64,000 nucleotides of DNA from Caproicibacterium argilliputei (GCF_029211325.2 NZ_CP135996.1:434001-498000); one strand, 5' to 3'; counted from the first letter of the stretch, positions 34,495-43,997 are shown. Notes: generated by a model not told the origin, from the sequence alone. A program made the numbers and translations.

Positions 34495-35346
34495 TTACCG
34501 GCCAGCGGGCTGTGCCGTCCACGAAAACAGATACCGTGTCTGTTCGGGTGCGGCAATCGCCGGTTCGGGCAGCTGCACGAAGGAACCGGACAGACCGCGT
34601 TCCTGTGCCGCCAGATGAAAATGGCACGCGCCAATGCCCAAATCTACGCGCTGAATTTCGACTGCGGGCGGTTCCTTTTTGGCGGGAATCCGTGCGTAGA
34701 AGTGATAGGTGTCTGCTTCCTTTACAAGGCGCCAAGGCTGCTTATTGACCGCAGAGGGCGCCAGCCGCAGCATTTCCAGCGGAAACGCATAGTCGCCGGC
34801 ATCAGCCTGTGTCAGCGGATGGGAAAAGTCGTCCTTGAAAAACAGCGTGTCCCACGCCAGCCGGTGGTCGGATTTTGCCAGCAGGCGGGCGGCAGAGTCC
34901 AGTATCCTCCGCTTTTCCCGCGGATAGCCGATGGGCGAAATTGCTGGAAAGAGCTGGTTTGGTGGCAGCTGCATCGCCGCAGAAAAGGCGCTGCGGTCAA
35001 AGGTTCCGCCAAGCCAGCAGGTGCCGAATCCGCGGGAGGTAAGGTACAGGAGAACCTGCTCCATGGAGTAACCGATTGCCTCCAGTCCCAGCGCACAGGG
35101 GGCGGCGCTGACCCCCACGAAGTACGACGCCCCTTGAATGACACCGTACGTACCAAGCTTTTCGCCGCCGGTTGCCGCTTGCTTTTCGGCAAAGTGGAAC
35201 GAAACCGGTACAGAAAAGGGGTTCTGTACACCGGCGGCGTATGCCTCTATGCGCTTTTTTTCATCGTCCGGCACTGGCTGCGGCAGATAGGAGCGAACAC
35301 TATGCCGCTTTTTTACGGTCTGTGCAATCGGAAAATCCATTTTCAT
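34495..35346 (-). CDS. Nitroreductase family protein (two-lobed, TM1586-like)
   Basis: 283 residues of the nitroreductase fold: RHSVRSY near the N-terminus (FMN phosphate contact), then YLTSRGFGTCWLGGTF and, in the second half, LRLAPSAVNKQPWRLV, a repeat of the FMN-binding pattern. Such long members belong to the putative TM-type nitroreductases. FMN-dependent reduction of small organics is likely; substrate unknown. GGAGG precedes the ATG at 35346. Confidence 0.8.
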   Translation of the reverse strand: MKMDFPIAQTVKKRHSVRSYLPQPVPDDEKKRIEAYAAGVQNPFSVPVSFHFAEKQAATGGEKLGTYGVIQGASYFVGVSAAPCALGLEAIGYSMEQVLLYLTSRGFGTCWLGGTFDRSAFSAAMQLPPNQLFPAISPIGYPREKRRILDSAARLLAKSDHRLAWDTLFFKDDFSHPLTQADAGDYAFPLEMLRLAPSAVNKQPWRLVKEADTYHFYARIPAKKEPPAVEIQRVDLGIGACHFHLAAQERGLSGSFVQLPEPAIAAPEQTRYLFSWTAQPAGR

Positions 35347-35460
35347 CGGTTTCTTCCTCCTAATAGGGCAGCGCAGTGCGCCGCGCACGTCTTTCTGCAT
35401 TCATTATACAACGTTTCGGCAGCCGGCACAAATGCTTTGCGGCGGTGCGGCGCGCAAAAA

Positions 35461-35502
35461 ACGGGCATGAAAAGCAGTCTTTTGCTTTTCATGCCCGCTC
35501 AA
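35461..35502 (-). terminator. Terminator of hcp
   Basis: GGGCATGAAAAGCA and TGCTTTTCATGCCC form a long stem; on the minus strand it is followed by TTTTTT. Confidence 0.85.
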
Positions 35503-35509
35503 AGCGGGT

Positions 35510-37357
35510 TTATGCGCGGAGCGTGCGGTTCAGTTCCTCCAGAACATCCGCAAGATCCAGACCGTGTACCAGACACGCATCAGCCAGAGTTTCCATCTGG
35601 GAAGACGGGCAGCCCAAACAGTGCATACCGCACGCGGTCAGAATCGGTGCGGCGGCGGGGTGCTGGCGCAGAATTTCCCCGATTTGCATTTCCCCGGTGA
35701 CAGCAGGCTTTTTCGCTGCGTCATTGCCGAAAAACAGAGCAAGGTCATCCGCAACGGTGCCGATGCCCGCAATGCCGAAGGTGTCAATCAGAATTTTCGC
35801 CACATTGGGGGAAAGGAACGCCGGCAGTGTCGGCCCAAGGTGAATGTTTTTCACACCGAGAGAAAGCAGTGCCAGCAGGACAATGACGGCTTTCTGCTCG
35901 TACCATGCGATATTATATACAATGGGCAGGTCGTTAATGTCCTCCACACCGAAAATCTCTTTCAGTTTGAGCGCAATAACCGCCAGAGAATAGGAGTCGT
36001 TGCACTGCCCGGCGTCCAGCACGCGCGGAATGCCGCCGATGTCGCCGAGGGCAAGTTTGTTGTACCGGTACTTGGCGCAGCCTGCGGTGAGGATGACAGT
36101 GTCTTTCGGCAGTGCCTTGGCAAAGTCTTCGTAGTAGCTGCGGGACTTTGCGCGCCCGTCGCAGCCGGCCATCACTACAAATTTTTTAATCGCGCCGGAC
36201 TTTACCGCGTCCACAATCTTGTCGGCAAGCGCGAACACCTGCGCATGGGCAAAGCCGCCAATGATTTCCCCGTGCTCAATCTCTGTTGGCGGCGTGCAGC
36301 GCTTCGCGTGTGCAATCAGTGCGGAGAAATCCTTTTCCTTGCCGACGCCGCCCGGAATGTGCCGGCAGCCGGGATAACCTGCCGCACCGGTGGTGTACAG
36401 GCGGTCTTTGTAGCTGTCTTTCGGCGGGACAATGCAGTTGGTGGTCATCAGAATCGGGCCGTTGAAGCTCTCAAATTCTTCACGCTGCTTCCACCATGCG
36501 TTGCCGTAGTTGCCAATAAAGTTCGGGTACTTCTTAAATGCCGGGTAGTAGTGGGCGGGCAGCATTTCCGAGTGGGTGTATACATCCACGCCTGTGCCTT
36601 GCGTCTGTTTCAGCAGCATTTCCAGGTCGCGCAGATCGTGACCAGAAACCAGAATACCCGGCCGATTGCCCACGTCGATGCGAACTTTGGTGATTTCGGG
36701 ATTGCCGTAGGCTTCGGTGTTGGCCTTGTCCAGCAGCGCCATGCCCCGCACGCCCCAGCGCCCCGTTTCCAGCGTCAGCGCAACCAGGTCGTTAGCCAAA
36801 AGGGAATCGTCCAAAGTCTTTGCCAGTGCGCTCTGCAGAAACGCGTCCAATTCGCTGTCTTCCTGCAGCAGGGCATTGGCGTGCTTGGTGTAAGCGGAAA
36901 GACCTTTCAGCCCGTAGGTAATCAGCTCGCGCAGGCTGCGAATGTCCTCGTCCTTTGTGGCAAGGACGCCGACTTCGGCGGCTTTTGCTTCGTAGTCCGC
37001 ACGGCTGCCGTTCCACAGGGCGGCGGTGGGCAGAACGCTTTGGTCGGATACCTGCCGCAGCAGCACCTGCTTTTGCTGCAGGGTGTCGGTGATGCGCGCG
37101 GCGATGGCATCGCGGTCAAAGTTTGCGTTGGTAATGGTGGTGAACAGATTCAGCGTCACCAGATGGTTGATTTCCGGCGCGACGGGTTTGCCCGCTCGGC
37201 GCAGCTGTGTGGTCACAGCGGAAAGTCCCTTGGTTACAAACACCAGCAGGTCCTGCATGGCGGCGACTTCCGGTTTTTTGCCGCAGACGCCGGACTGTGT
37301 GCAGCCGGTGCAGCCTGCGGTTTCCTGACACTGATAGCAAAACATTTTAGCTTCCAT
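35510..37357 (-). CDS. hcp: Hydroxylamine reductase (hybrid cluster protein) with C-terminal DUF1858 domain
   Basis: 615 residues. The N-terminal Fe-S cluster motif uses Cys7, Cys10, Cys16/19 and Cys25 ([19 protein letters not shown]). The hybrid-cluster region includes [29 protein letters not shown] and [10 protein letters not shown]. Hcp detoxifies NO or hydroxylamine. The last 60 residues (from [10 protein letters not shown] to EELNRTL, with [11 protein letters not shown]) form a DUF1858 domain, a CxxC disulfide module often linked to Hcp, here fused. Its promoter has a CRP/FNR-type operator, and a ferredoxin gene and a CRP/FNR gene lie upstream. Confidence 0.92.
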   Translation of the reverse strand: MEAKMFCYQCQETAGCTGCTQSGVCGKKPEVAAMQDLLVFVTKGLSAVTTQLRRAGKPVAPEINHLVTLNLFTTITNANFDRDAIAARITDTLQQKQVLLRQVSDQSVLPTAALWNGSRADYEAKAAEVGVLATKDEDIRSLRELITYGLKGLSAYTKHANALLQEDSELDAFLQSALAKTLDDSLLANDLVALTLETGRWGVRGMALLDKANTEAYGNPEITKVRIDVGNRPGILVSGHDLRDLEMLLKQTQGTGVDVYTHSEMLPAHYYPAFKKYPNFIGNYGNAWWKQREEFESFNGPILMTTNCIVPPKDSYKDRLYTTGAAGYPGCRHIPGGVGKEKDFSALIAHAKRCTPPTEIEHGEIIGGFAHAQVFALADKIVDAVKSGAIKKFVVMAGCDGRAKSRSYYEDFAKALPKDTVILTAGCAKYRYNKLALGDIGGIPRVLDAGQCNDSYSLAVIALKLKEIFGVEDINDLPIVYNIAWYEQKAVIVLLALLSLGVKNIHLGPTLPAFLSPNVAKILIDTFGIAGIGTVADDLALFFGNDAAKKPAVTGEMQIGEILRQHPAAAPILTACGMHCLGCPSSQMETLADACLVHGLDLADVLEELNRTLRA

Positions 37358-37403
37358 GAATGGTTCCTCCTTGTCTGTGCTTCGTTCGTTTTGTTCTGGG
37401 TCT

Positions 37404-37447
37404 ATCCTAACAGAGAGAACGCGGAAAGTCCGTAACACACGTTACGG
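37404..37447 (-). promoter_or_regulatory. hcp promoter with CRP/FNR-type palindrome centred near -41.5
   Basis: CCGTAAC, ACAC, GTTACGG (37430-37447) is a perfect palindrome. A -10 TAGGAT lies at 37404-37409 with no good -35. The palindrome centre is about 41.5 bases before the expected start, the class II activator position of CRP/FNR proteins. Confidence 0.7.
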
Positions 37448-37498
37448 ATAAAACTTTTTTAAAACGGCACCGCCTGCGGGAAACGTTTTACAAGCGGG

Positions 37499-37687
37499 TC
37501 AGGAAACTGTGATGACGGAAACGGGACATCCGTTTTGCGCTTCCACAGCGGCTGCTGCGACTTCCTCCGGAACGTCTTCTCGATAAACCTCGGCAAAGCC
37601 GTCCTCAGCCATCTGAAAGACTTTCGGGCAGGTTTGTGTGCATAGGCTGCAGCCAATGCAGCCGCTTCTGTCTAATTCTGCTTTCAT
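37499..37687 (-). CDS. Ferredoxin, single [4Fe-4S] cluster
   Basis: 62 residues with CIGCSLCTQTCP and a distant GCP, the cluster ligands of monocluster ferredoxins. It probably supplies electrons to Hcp, whose gene lies 142 bases downstream on the same strand. AAAAGGAG lies before the ATG. A dyad CTGCTGAC / GTCAGCAG at 37730-37757 sits in its leader. Confidence 0.88.
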   Translation of the reverse strand: MKAELDRSGCIGCSLCTQTCPKVFQMAEDGFAEVYREDVPEEVAAAAVEAQNGCPVSVITVS

Positions 37688-37780
37688 GCTCTTTTCTCCT
37701 TTTAGGTGCCGGTTGTGTTTGTCTGCTGTTCTGCTGACGGGAAAACGACGGTCAGCAGCATTTTAAAGGCATTTTGAGCG

Positions 37781-37824
37781 GCAACCGCGTGCGGTTGCGG
37801 GCACAGCCGGTTTTGTGCTATGCT
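37781..37824 (+). promoter_or_regulatory. Promoter of the CRP/FNR gene with overlapping palindrome
   Basis: GCAACCGC, GT, GCGGTTGC (37781-37798) is a perfect palindrome overlapping TTGCGG (37795-37800). TATGCT follows after 18 bases (37819-37824). It differs from the hcp palindrome, so a different regulator or looser autoregulation is possible. Confidence 0.5.
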
Positions 37825-37853
37825 AAATGCAAAAGCAGACAGGAGGAAGCAGC

Positions 37854-38525
37854 ATGGTGGAACAGCTGAAGCAGAGCGCACTGTTTGCGCAGATGACAGA
37901 AGAAGAGATTCGTGGATGCCTGACCTGCAGCAAAGCCAGCACCGCCGTGTACCAAAAAGAGGAAATGATCTTTCTGCAGACGGACCGGCCGGAAAAGCTG
38001 CTGGTGCTGCTGGAGGGTACGGTGGTCATCGGCAGCGACTCGCGGGAGGGGCGGCGCAGCATTGTGGCGGCGTTTGAGCAGCCGGGCGAGTTGTTTGGGG
38101 AGGTGTTCCTGTTTTTGAACCGCCAGACGTACGACCATTATGCGCAAGCGGTGACACCGGTGCGTTTGCTGCAGATTCCGAAGGATTTTTTGTACCATAC
38201 CTGTGGAAACAACTGCGGGTACCACGCAAAGCTGATTTCCAATATGCTTTCGATTCTTGCGCACAAAGCATATTTTTTGAATCAGCGGCTGCAGGTTGTT
38301 TCCTGTGCAACGCTTCGCCAGAAGATTGCACAGACCCTGCTACAGAACCGCTGCGCGGGCAAGCTGGCGGCGCTAGACATGAGCCGCGAGGAGCTGGCAG
38401 ATTACCTGAATGCCGCGCGGCCGTCCGTTTCGCGGGAACTGATGAAAATGCAGCAGGAGGGGCTGCTGCAAGTGGACAGGCGGAAGATTTTTGGCGATGC
38501 GGAAAAACTGCAAGGTTTGCTGTGA
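37854..38525 (+). CDS. CRP/FNR family regulator, probable HcpR
   Basis: 223 residues: a cyclic-nucleotide-type beta-roll sensor domain (about 15-120), a long dimer helix and a winged helix with MSREELADYLNAARPSVSREL as the helix-turn-helix. The ATG at 37854 follows AGGAGG; an in-frame ATG at 37827 contains this site and is rejected. It is divergent from ferredoxin and hcp, the usual arrangement of HcpR, an activator that answers nitrosative stress. No N-terminal four-Cys FNR cluster motif is seen. Confidence 0.82.
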   Translation: MVEQLKQSALFAQMTEEEIRGCLTCSKASTAVYQKEEMIFLQTDRPEKLLVLLEGTVVIGSDSREGRRSIVAAFEQPGELFGEVFLFLNRQTYDHYAQAVTPVRLLQIPKDFLYHTCGNNCGYHAKLISNMLSILAHKAYFLNQRLQVVSCATLRQKIAQTLLQNRCAGKLAALDMSREELADYLNAARPSVSRELMKMQQEGLLQVDRRKIFGDAEKLQGLL

Positions 38526-38540
38526 GCTGGCGGTGCAGAC

Positions 38541-38569
38541 TTGACAGAACGCTGCAAAGTGCTTATACT
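38541..38569 (+). promoter_or_regulatory. Consensus promoter of the small CC-motif protein
   Basis: TTGACA and TATACT separated by 17 bases, 60 bases before the start. Confidence 0.75.
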
Positions 38570-38628
38570 GGAGTAAACATATAAGCACAATAGGCATTTG
38601 ATAAAACCGGAACAGAGGCGCAGGGAGC

Positions 38629-38772
38629 ATGACCAATCCTTTTGTAAACATGAAAAACGCGTGGAAACGCTGGCTAAACCGCATGGCGAAAGCCAATCAG
38701 CAAGCGTATGGCAGCGGCGTGCCGGACTGCTGCAAGATGAACCGACAGACTTCTCAGCAGAAAAAACCGTGA
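38629..38772 (+). CDS. Small LDCC-type putative metal-binding protein
   Basis: 47 residues: a basic amphipathic helix (MKNAWKRWLNRMAKAN), a short QQAYGSG linker and PDCCKMNRQ. This matches the pattern of the small LDCC-motif putative metal-binding proteins of Clostridia, with P replacing L. A strong promoter and a terminator frame the gene, supporting that it is real. It sits downstream of the HcpR-like gene, so a link to nitrosative stress or metal handling is conceivable but unproven. Confidence 0.65.
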   Translation: MTNPFVNMKNAWKRWLNRMAKANQQAYGSGVPDCCKMNRQTSQQKKP

Positions 38773-38796
38773 ATCTGTAAAATTTCAGTAGCATAA

Positions 38797-38844
38797 GAAA
38801 GCCGCCGCCTTAGCTGTAAAAAACAGCAGGGCGGCGGCTTCTTT
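38797..38844. terminator. Bidirectional terminator
   Basis: AAGCCGCCGCC and GGCGGCGGCTT form a long stem with T residues on the right and A residues on the left, between two converging genes. Confidence 0.75.
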
Positions 38845-38854
38845 CGTACAGGGG

Positions 38855-39766
38855 TTAAAGAGAGCCGGACGGTCGGCAGCCAGAGTCCAGCAGTACACTG
38901 CGGAACCTGCCGGCGGCAATATTCAGCGGGCGGTCGGTGTCCTCTACCAGACAGATGGAGCGTTCCGGAATGACGTCTTTTAAAAAGATTTGAAACACAT
39001 CGCCGTGCGCAAGCGCTTCTTCCGCCATGTTTTCGGGCAGAAAGCCGATGCCCAGATCATTTTTGACCAGCAGCAGAATCTGGTCAGTGGTGGCGGTTTC
39101 TGTGTCCGGCTGCAGGGGCAGCCCATGCTGCAGAAACAGTCGGTTGTAAAACGCATACGTCATGGTGTCTTTGCCAAGGCAGATGAAGGGGTACTGCGTG
39201 AGTTCGTGCAGATGAAAGGATTTTTCTGCCAGAAAGGCGAACTGCGGGCCGCCGATTAAGACTTCGCGAAACGACTTTAAGGGGGTTTCGTGCAGCGGCT
39301 TGTGGGCGCCGGTGGGGGTGGTCACCACGGCAATGTCGACCATGCCGTTTTTGAGTGCGGAAAGCGCTTGTGGGGTAGACTGATTGGAGATGCGCAGACG
39401 GATACCGGGGTAAGTCATGTGAAAGCTGCGCAGCTTTTCCAGTAAAAGACCGTACAGCGCCGTTTCACTGGTGCCGATGGAAAGGATGCCACTCTGCAGG
39501 GTCTTATCGGTGGAAAGTTCCTCTTCGCCGGCACGAATCTGTTCGTAGGCGACGGCGACGTGCGCGTAAAGCTTTTCCCCCTCCGGCGTAAGGGTAACGC
39601 CGCGGTTGGTGCGCAGAAAAAGCCTGCAGCCCAGCTCATGCTCCAGGTTGTTCATGCAGCGGGTGATATTTGGCTGGCCGTTCAGCAGGATATTTGCGGC
39701 TTTTGTAAAGCTTTGATACTTCGCAACATAGTAAAAAATGCGGTAATACTCATAACTGACACTCAT
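38855..39766 (-). CDS. LysR family transcriptional regulator
   Basis: 303 residues. The N-terminal winged helix (YYRIFYYVAKYQSFTKAANIL then QPNITRCMNNLEHELG) is followed by a linker helix and a periplasmic-binding-protein-like effector domain. AGAGG lies before the ATG at 39766. LysR proteins often control a divergent gene; here the divergent gene is the small PQ-loop-like membrane protein. Confidence 0.9.
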   Translation of the reverse strand: MSVSYEYYRIFYYVAKYQSFTKAANILLNGQPNITRCMNNLEHELGCRLFLRTNRGVTLTPEGEKLYAHVAVAYEQIRAGEEELSTDKTLQSGILSIGTSETALYGLLLEKLRSFHMTYPGIRLRISNQSTPQALSALKNGMVDIAVVTTPTGAHKPLHETPLKSFREVLIGGPQFAFLAEKSFHLHELTQYPFICLGKDTMTYAFYNRLFLQHGLPLQPDTETATTDQILLLVKNDLGIGFLPENMAEEALAHGDVFQIFLKDVIPERSICLVEDTDRPLNIAAGRFRSVLLDSGCRPSGSL

Positions 39767-39940
39767 TTTTCTAGATCCTCTGCCATGTAAAATTGATATG
39801 ACGAATATCTCAAAGATACCTTTTACAGCTTTCTGATTATCTAGTATACTAAAATGGGAAAGGAAAAGCAAGCCGCAGGGCGCGTACAGTGGGGTACTTG
39901 TTTTTTCTGACAGAAAAATAAGGAAATGGAGTGAACGGTT

Positions 39941-40300
39941 GTGACAAATCTTCTGGAAGCACTGATGATTTTATGTTTTGGTCTTTCGTGGCCGATTTCG
40001 ATTTACCGCTCGTACGTGGCCAGAACCGCAAAGGGAAAGAGCCTCTTTTTTGAGGTGTTCCTGTGGGTTGGCTATGTGTTCGGTATTATTCGGGAGTTTA
40101 TGCAGTACTTTTCCGGCCAGGGGCTGGACTTTCTGTTTTACCTGGGGTGGGTATTCTATTTTCTGAATATCACGGAAATCACCATCGATATGCTGCTGTA
40201 TCTGCGCAACGCAAAGCTGGATAAGCAGAGGGAAGAGCAGCTTGCGCAGGAGTTGGAGCCAAAAACCGAACAGACCACCGCCGGTAAAGAAAGCGAGTAA
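39941..40300 (+). CDS. Small membrane protein, PQ-loop-like
   Basis: 119 residues from a GTG (GGAGTG upstream). Three membrane segments: residues 4-20, about 38-55 and 65-85, with SWPISIYRSY-type spacing resembling half of a PQ-loop/SWEET transporter, then a charged tail rich in Lys, Glu and Gln. Function unknown. It is divergent from the LysR gene and possibly its target. Confidence 0.6.
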   Translation: MTNLLEALMILCFGLSWPISIYRSYVARTAKGKSLFFEVFLWVGYVFGIIREFMQYFSGQGLDFLFYLGWVFYFLNITEITIDMLLYLRNAKLDKQREEQLAQELEPKTEQTTAGKESE

Positions 40301-40360
40301 ATTTTGCAGCAGGCAGAAACAAATTGATTGTATGAACTGTAAAGAAGGAAGGTTTGACTT

Positions 40361-40996
40361 ATGAGTAATCAGCGGTTTGTGGTAACCATCAGCCATCAGC
40401 TTGGCTGCGGAGGGGCGTACATCGGGCAGAAAATCGCGGAGGAATTTCAGATTCCTTTTGTGGATCGCGATATTCTGAAGCGAGTTGCCGATGAGCTGCA
40501 CCTGGCGGAAGCGGATTTGGAGAACCGTGACGAGCGGCTTTCTTCCGTATGGGAGAAGCTGACGGAGCAGATGTATACGGCGCCGGCGGCGGGCTGGGTG
40601 CCCCAGTACCACCCGAGCGATAAGGAGCTTTTCTATTTGGAGTCGGAGTATATCCTGAAAATCGCGGAAAAAACCTCTGCGGTGATTTTGGGTCGCGGCG
40701 GCCGCTATCTGCTTCGGGATGCACCGCGGCACGTCCGCATTTTTGTCACGGCAGAAATGCCGGAACGGGTGGAACGTGTAGCGGCGCTTTTCCACATTTC
40801 CAAAGATGCCGCAAAGACAAAAATTGAAACGAATGACCAGCAGCGGATTGCGTTTAACCGCACATTTACCAAGTCTGACCGCCTGGATGTGCGCCTGTAT
40901 GATCTGGCTGTGAACACGTCGGCACTAGGGCTGGACTGTGCGGCAAACCTTGTGCTGCAGAGCGTGCGCGCCAAGCTGTCCCTGAAAGAAGTTTGA
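40361..40996 (+). CDS. Cytidylate kinase-like family protein
   Basis: 211 residues of the Cytidylate_kin2 type. A P-loop variant SHQLGCGGAYIG lies at residues 11-22, FVDRDIL follows, and GRGGRYLL is at about 109-116. True Cmk is unlikely given the divergent loop; the phosphate acceptor is unknown. AAGGAAGG precedes the ATG. Confidence 0.8.
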   Translation: MSNQRFVVTISHQLGCGGAYIGQKIAEEFQIPFVDRDILKRVADELHLAEADLENRDERLSSVWEKLTEQMYTAPAAGWVPQYHPSDKELFYLESEYILKIAEKTSAVILGRGGRYLLRDAPRHVRIFVTAEMPERVERVAALFHISKDAAKTKIETNDQQRIAFNRTFTKSDRLDVRLYDLAVNTSALGLDCAANLVLQSVRAKLSLKEV

Positions 40997-41110
40997 GCAG
41001 TAGCTATAATATAAGAACAAAGCCTCTCCCTGCCGTTCGCAGCGGAAGGGCCTTGTTCTGTGCCGGACCGGCTTACTGCGCAGTGCAGAAAAGTACCGAA
41101 GCCCGACATA

Positions 41111-41159
41111 AAAAGCCGGAGCAGAACCTCTCCCATAGGAGTGTCCTGCTCCGGTTTTT
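41111..41159. terminator. Bidirectional terminator
   Basis: CCGGAGCAG and CTGCTCCGG stem with TTTTT on the right and AAAAA on the left, between converging genes. Confidence 0.8.
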
Positions 41160-41166
41160 GGATTCA

Positions 41167-42540
41167 TCAATGGTAGTTGTGGTAACTGCCTGTATGGCGC
41201 CTGCTGCGGTTTTTGCTGGCACTGCGGCGTCCACGGTATTTGCGGCTGCCGCCGCCCCGGCGGTGGCGGCTGCGCAAGGCGCGCAGTAGAAAGGCTGCCA
41301 AAACAATAACGGCTGCCACGCCAACGACTGTCGCGGCGGTGCGGAACCATGATGTCTTGTAAAAGGCAACGTATTGCTCCACATCGTCAGAGGCAACCAG
41401 ACTGACAGTTGCCAGCGTTTCGTTATTGTACAGTACGGTCACCGTGCCGATTTTCTGCCCTTTTTTCACAGGCGCCGCAATACTTTTCGGCAAGGACACC
41501 TTGGTGGTGGGACTGGTTCCGCCGGTCGGCAGCATCGCGCTGTAATCGGAAGCGGGCACGACCGACAGCTGCTGCTTTTTGTCTTTTGCCTGCTGCACCG
41601 GCACCGTTGCCACTGCTTTGGATTTTGAGAGGATGTCCTGCTTTTTCAGCGAATCAAACGCCCAGGTGTAAAGCTGGCGTGAGTCCTCAAATGCCCCGTT
41701 GGTCACGACTGCTTTCCCGTTTTTGACACTTGGTGCGCCTAAAGCTGCACAAAGGTAATTAACGCCGTCTTTGGAGGCAGTGGATACCAGACAGTAGCCG
41801 GCCTCGTCAGAAGTGCCGGTTTTTCCGGTGGTGCAGGGTGCATAGTAATAACTGGAGGTTTTGTCCAACAGCTTGTTAGAGGTTTTCAGTTTGCGTGCCG
41901 GCGTGTAGTTGGTGGCAGGGACGGTGTAGGATGCGGTGGATGTGATTTGCTTAAACAGCGGCAGCGTCTGTGCGTATTTGTAAATCTTTGCAAGGTCGCT
42001 GACCGTTGTATAGTGGTCTTTATCGTACTTGCCGAATACATTGGTGTAATTGGTGTTGGCACAGCCGAGGTCTTTGGCTTTTTGATTCATCAGCTGTACG
42101 AACTGCGACAGATTGCCGCCCGATGCGGATTCTGCCAGCGCGATGGCGGCATCATTGCCGGAGGGGATGAGCATACAGTACATCAGGTTCAGAGCGGAAA
42201 TTTTTTCTCCCACAGCCAGCTGCACGGTGACAAAGGAACGGTTCGGCAGTTGTGCCTGCACATCGTTTGAAATGGTGACGATGGTGCCTTTGGGGTCTTT
42301 AATCAACTGGGACGCTACAATAAAAGTCATAATTTTCGTTGTAGAGGCCTGTGGAACTTTTAGATTTTCATTTTTGGCGTAAACGGTGTCGCCGCTGTCG
42401 AGATTGACAAGTTCCAACGCTTTGCTTTGCGGGATGAAGCCGGGGTTCAGGTTCACTGCCTGTACGGGAATGGTCACTGTTACAAGAACAAAAATCGCCG
42501 CACAGGTCGTGCAGAGCCATTGTTTCAGTTTCTTTTTCAT
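41167..42540 (-). CDS. D-alanyl-D-alanine carboxypeptidase (PBP5 type)
   Basis: 457 residues. A signal peptide ends near PVQA. The serine peptidase motifs are S66-T-T-K69, S127-G-N and K240-T-G. It trims the terminal D-Ala of peptidoglycan stem peptides. A PBP5-type C-terminal beta domain (about 345-395) leads to a membrane segment (WFRTAATVVGVAAVIVLAAF) and a highly basic tail (RSRHRRGGGSRKYRGRR), so it is anchored by a true C-terminal helix. GGAGAAAC precedes the ATG. Confidence 0.9.
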   Translation of the reverse strand: MKKKLKQWLCTTCAAIFVLVTVTIPVQAVNLNPGFIPQSKALELVNLDSGDTVYAKNENLKVPQASTTKIMTFIVASQLIKDPKGTIVTISNDVQAQLPNRSFVTVQLAVGEKISALNLMYCMLIPSGNDAAIALAESASGGNLSQFVQLMNQKAKDLGCANTNYTNVFGKYDKDHYTTVSDLAKIYKYAQTLPLFKQITSTASYTVPATNYTPARKLKTSNKLLDKTSSYYYAPCTTGKTGTSDEAGYCLVSTASKDGVNYLCAALGAPSVKNGKAVVTNGAFEDSRQLYTWAFDSLKKQDILSKSKAVATVPVQQAKDKKQQLSVVPASDYSAMLPTGGTSPTTKVSLPKSIAAPVKKGQKIGTVTVLYNNETLATVSLVASDDVEQYVAFYKTSWFRTAATVVGVAAVIVLAAFLLRALRSRHRRGGGSRKYRGRRSASKNRSRRHTGSYHNYH

Positions 42541-42570
42541 GTTGTTTCTCCTTCCAGCAGATACACCCTT

Positions 42571-42599
42571 ACTATAGCACGGAATGCGAAAAAGGTAAA
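42571..42599 (-). promoter_or_regulatory. Promoter of the carboxypeptidase gene
   Basis: TTTACC and TATAGT, 17 bases apart on the minus strand. Confidence 0.65.
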
Positions 42600-42734
42600 G
42601 TGAGCAGTGCAAAAAACGGGCGGTGTCCACACCGGCAGAAATTTGCATTTTTCAGCGGTACACGATAAAATAAAAAACAAGCAGGCATACATTGCAGCCT
42701 GCAAGCGACTTTTGGGGATGCGGGAGGAATTGAT

Positions 42735-43997
42735 TTGGATAGACCATATTCGTTGGGAAGCACACTGCTTGGCTGCGCCACTTCTGCCACGCAGATTGAG
42801 GGGAGCCCTACGAAAAACAGCTGGTACGACTGGGCAGAGGAATCCGGCAGGCTAAAGGACGCCTCCAGCCCGAAGAATGCCAATCAGCACTGGCAGCGCT
42901 GGCGCGAAGATAATCGGCTGATTCAAGAAATGGGCCTGCAGGTGTACCGCATGAGTTTGGAGTGGAGCCGGATTGAGCCGGAAGAGGGGCATTTCTGCCG
43001 GCAGGCGGTCAACCATTACCGGGCGGAAATCGAGGATTTGCAGAAGATGGGTGTTAAAGTCCTGGTTACCCTGCACCACTTCTCCAATCCATCCTGGTTC
43101 GAAAGCCGGGGCGGATTTTTGCTGAAAGAAAGTCCAGCAATTTTTCTGCGCTATGTGACGTATGTGGTAGAGGCCATCGGGGATTTGGTCAGCGATTATG
43201 TCACACTGAATGAACCGAATGTTTATGTGACGCTCAGCTATTTTCTGGCGCAATGGCCGCCGGCTAAGCACAACCCCGGGCAGGCGGTGCGGGTTATGCG
43301 CAATCTGGTGTACTGTCACCTGACCGCCTACCGGCGGATTCACCGGATTCGCGCGGAGCGCGGTTTTCCAGGCAGAACCATGGTTGGCTTTGCGGAGCAC
43401 CTGCGCGTGTTTACACCGGCACAGCCAAAAGACCGACCGCTTGCGAACGGCATGGAGTACCTGTTTCAGGGACTGACAGAAGCGATGTACACCGGTCGGC
43501 TGACGCTGCCCTTGGGGGTGGAGGCGCCACTGGGGGACGGTCGCTTTTACGATTACATCGGAATCAATTACTACACCCGCATTTGGGTGCATGGTGTAAA
43601 TACGGCCGGCAGACCGGGGCGGCCGGTTAACGACCTTGGCTGGGAGATTTATCCGGAGGGGCTGGGCATTCTTATGCGCCATCGTTACAAACGCTTCACG
43701 GCACCCATATGGGTGACAGAAAACGGCGTGGCAGACCGGGATGACAAATACCGCTGCCGGTTTCTGTATGACCATCTGCGGCAGATTGCGGAAAGTGGGC
43801 TGCCAGTGGAGCGGTACTACCACTGGTCCTTTATGGATAACTTTGAGTGGGCGGAAGGCGAAACTGCTGCATTCGGCTTAATCGGCTGTGACTTTCAAAC
43901 GCAAAAACGCACCATCCGCCGCAGTGCTCGTTTTTACAAGGAGATTATTCAGAACCACGGTGTCACACAGCCGATGATTGACCACTACCTGCGCTGA
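42735..43997 (+). CDS. Glycoside hydrolase family 1 protein
   Basis: 420 residues, shorter than the usual 440-470 of GH1. The TTG start follows GGGAGG by 8 bases. The acid/base is Glu160 (TLNEP) and the nucleophile Glu329 (VTENG). The N-terminus LGCATSATQIEG is the family signature. It is only distantly like the GH1 enzyme at 6.1 kb and lies alone, so it likely handles another beta-glycoside. No signal peptide. Confidence 0.85.
   Translation: MDRPYSLGSTLLGCATSATQIEGSPTKNSWYDWAEESGRLKDASSPKNANQHWQRWREDNRLIQEMGLQVYRMSLEWSRIEPEEGHFCRQAVNHYRAEIEDLQKMGVKVLVTLHHFSNPSWFESRGGFLLKESPAIFLRYVTYVVEAIGDLVSDYVTLNEPNVYVTLSYFLAQWPPAKHNPGQAVRVMRNLVYCHLTAYRRIHRIRAERGFPGRTMVGFAEHLRVFTPAQPKDRPLANGMEYLFQGLTEAMYTGRLTLPLGVEAPLGDGRFYDYIGINYYTRIWVHGVNTAGRPGRPVNDLGWEIYPEGLGILMRHRYKRFTAPIWVTENGVADRDDKYRCRFLYDHLRQIAESGLPVERYYHWSFMDNFEWAEGETAAFGLIGCDFQTQKRTIRRSARFYKEIIQNHGVTQPMIDHYLR

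Noticed and set aside
34210..35700. A 496-codon plus-strand open frame
   Set aside because: It overlaps the nitroreductase gene and neighbouring ends antisense and shows no domain; a shadow.
35564..37435. A 623-codon open frame antisense to hcp
   Set aside because: hcp has clear cluster motifs; the antisense frame has none.
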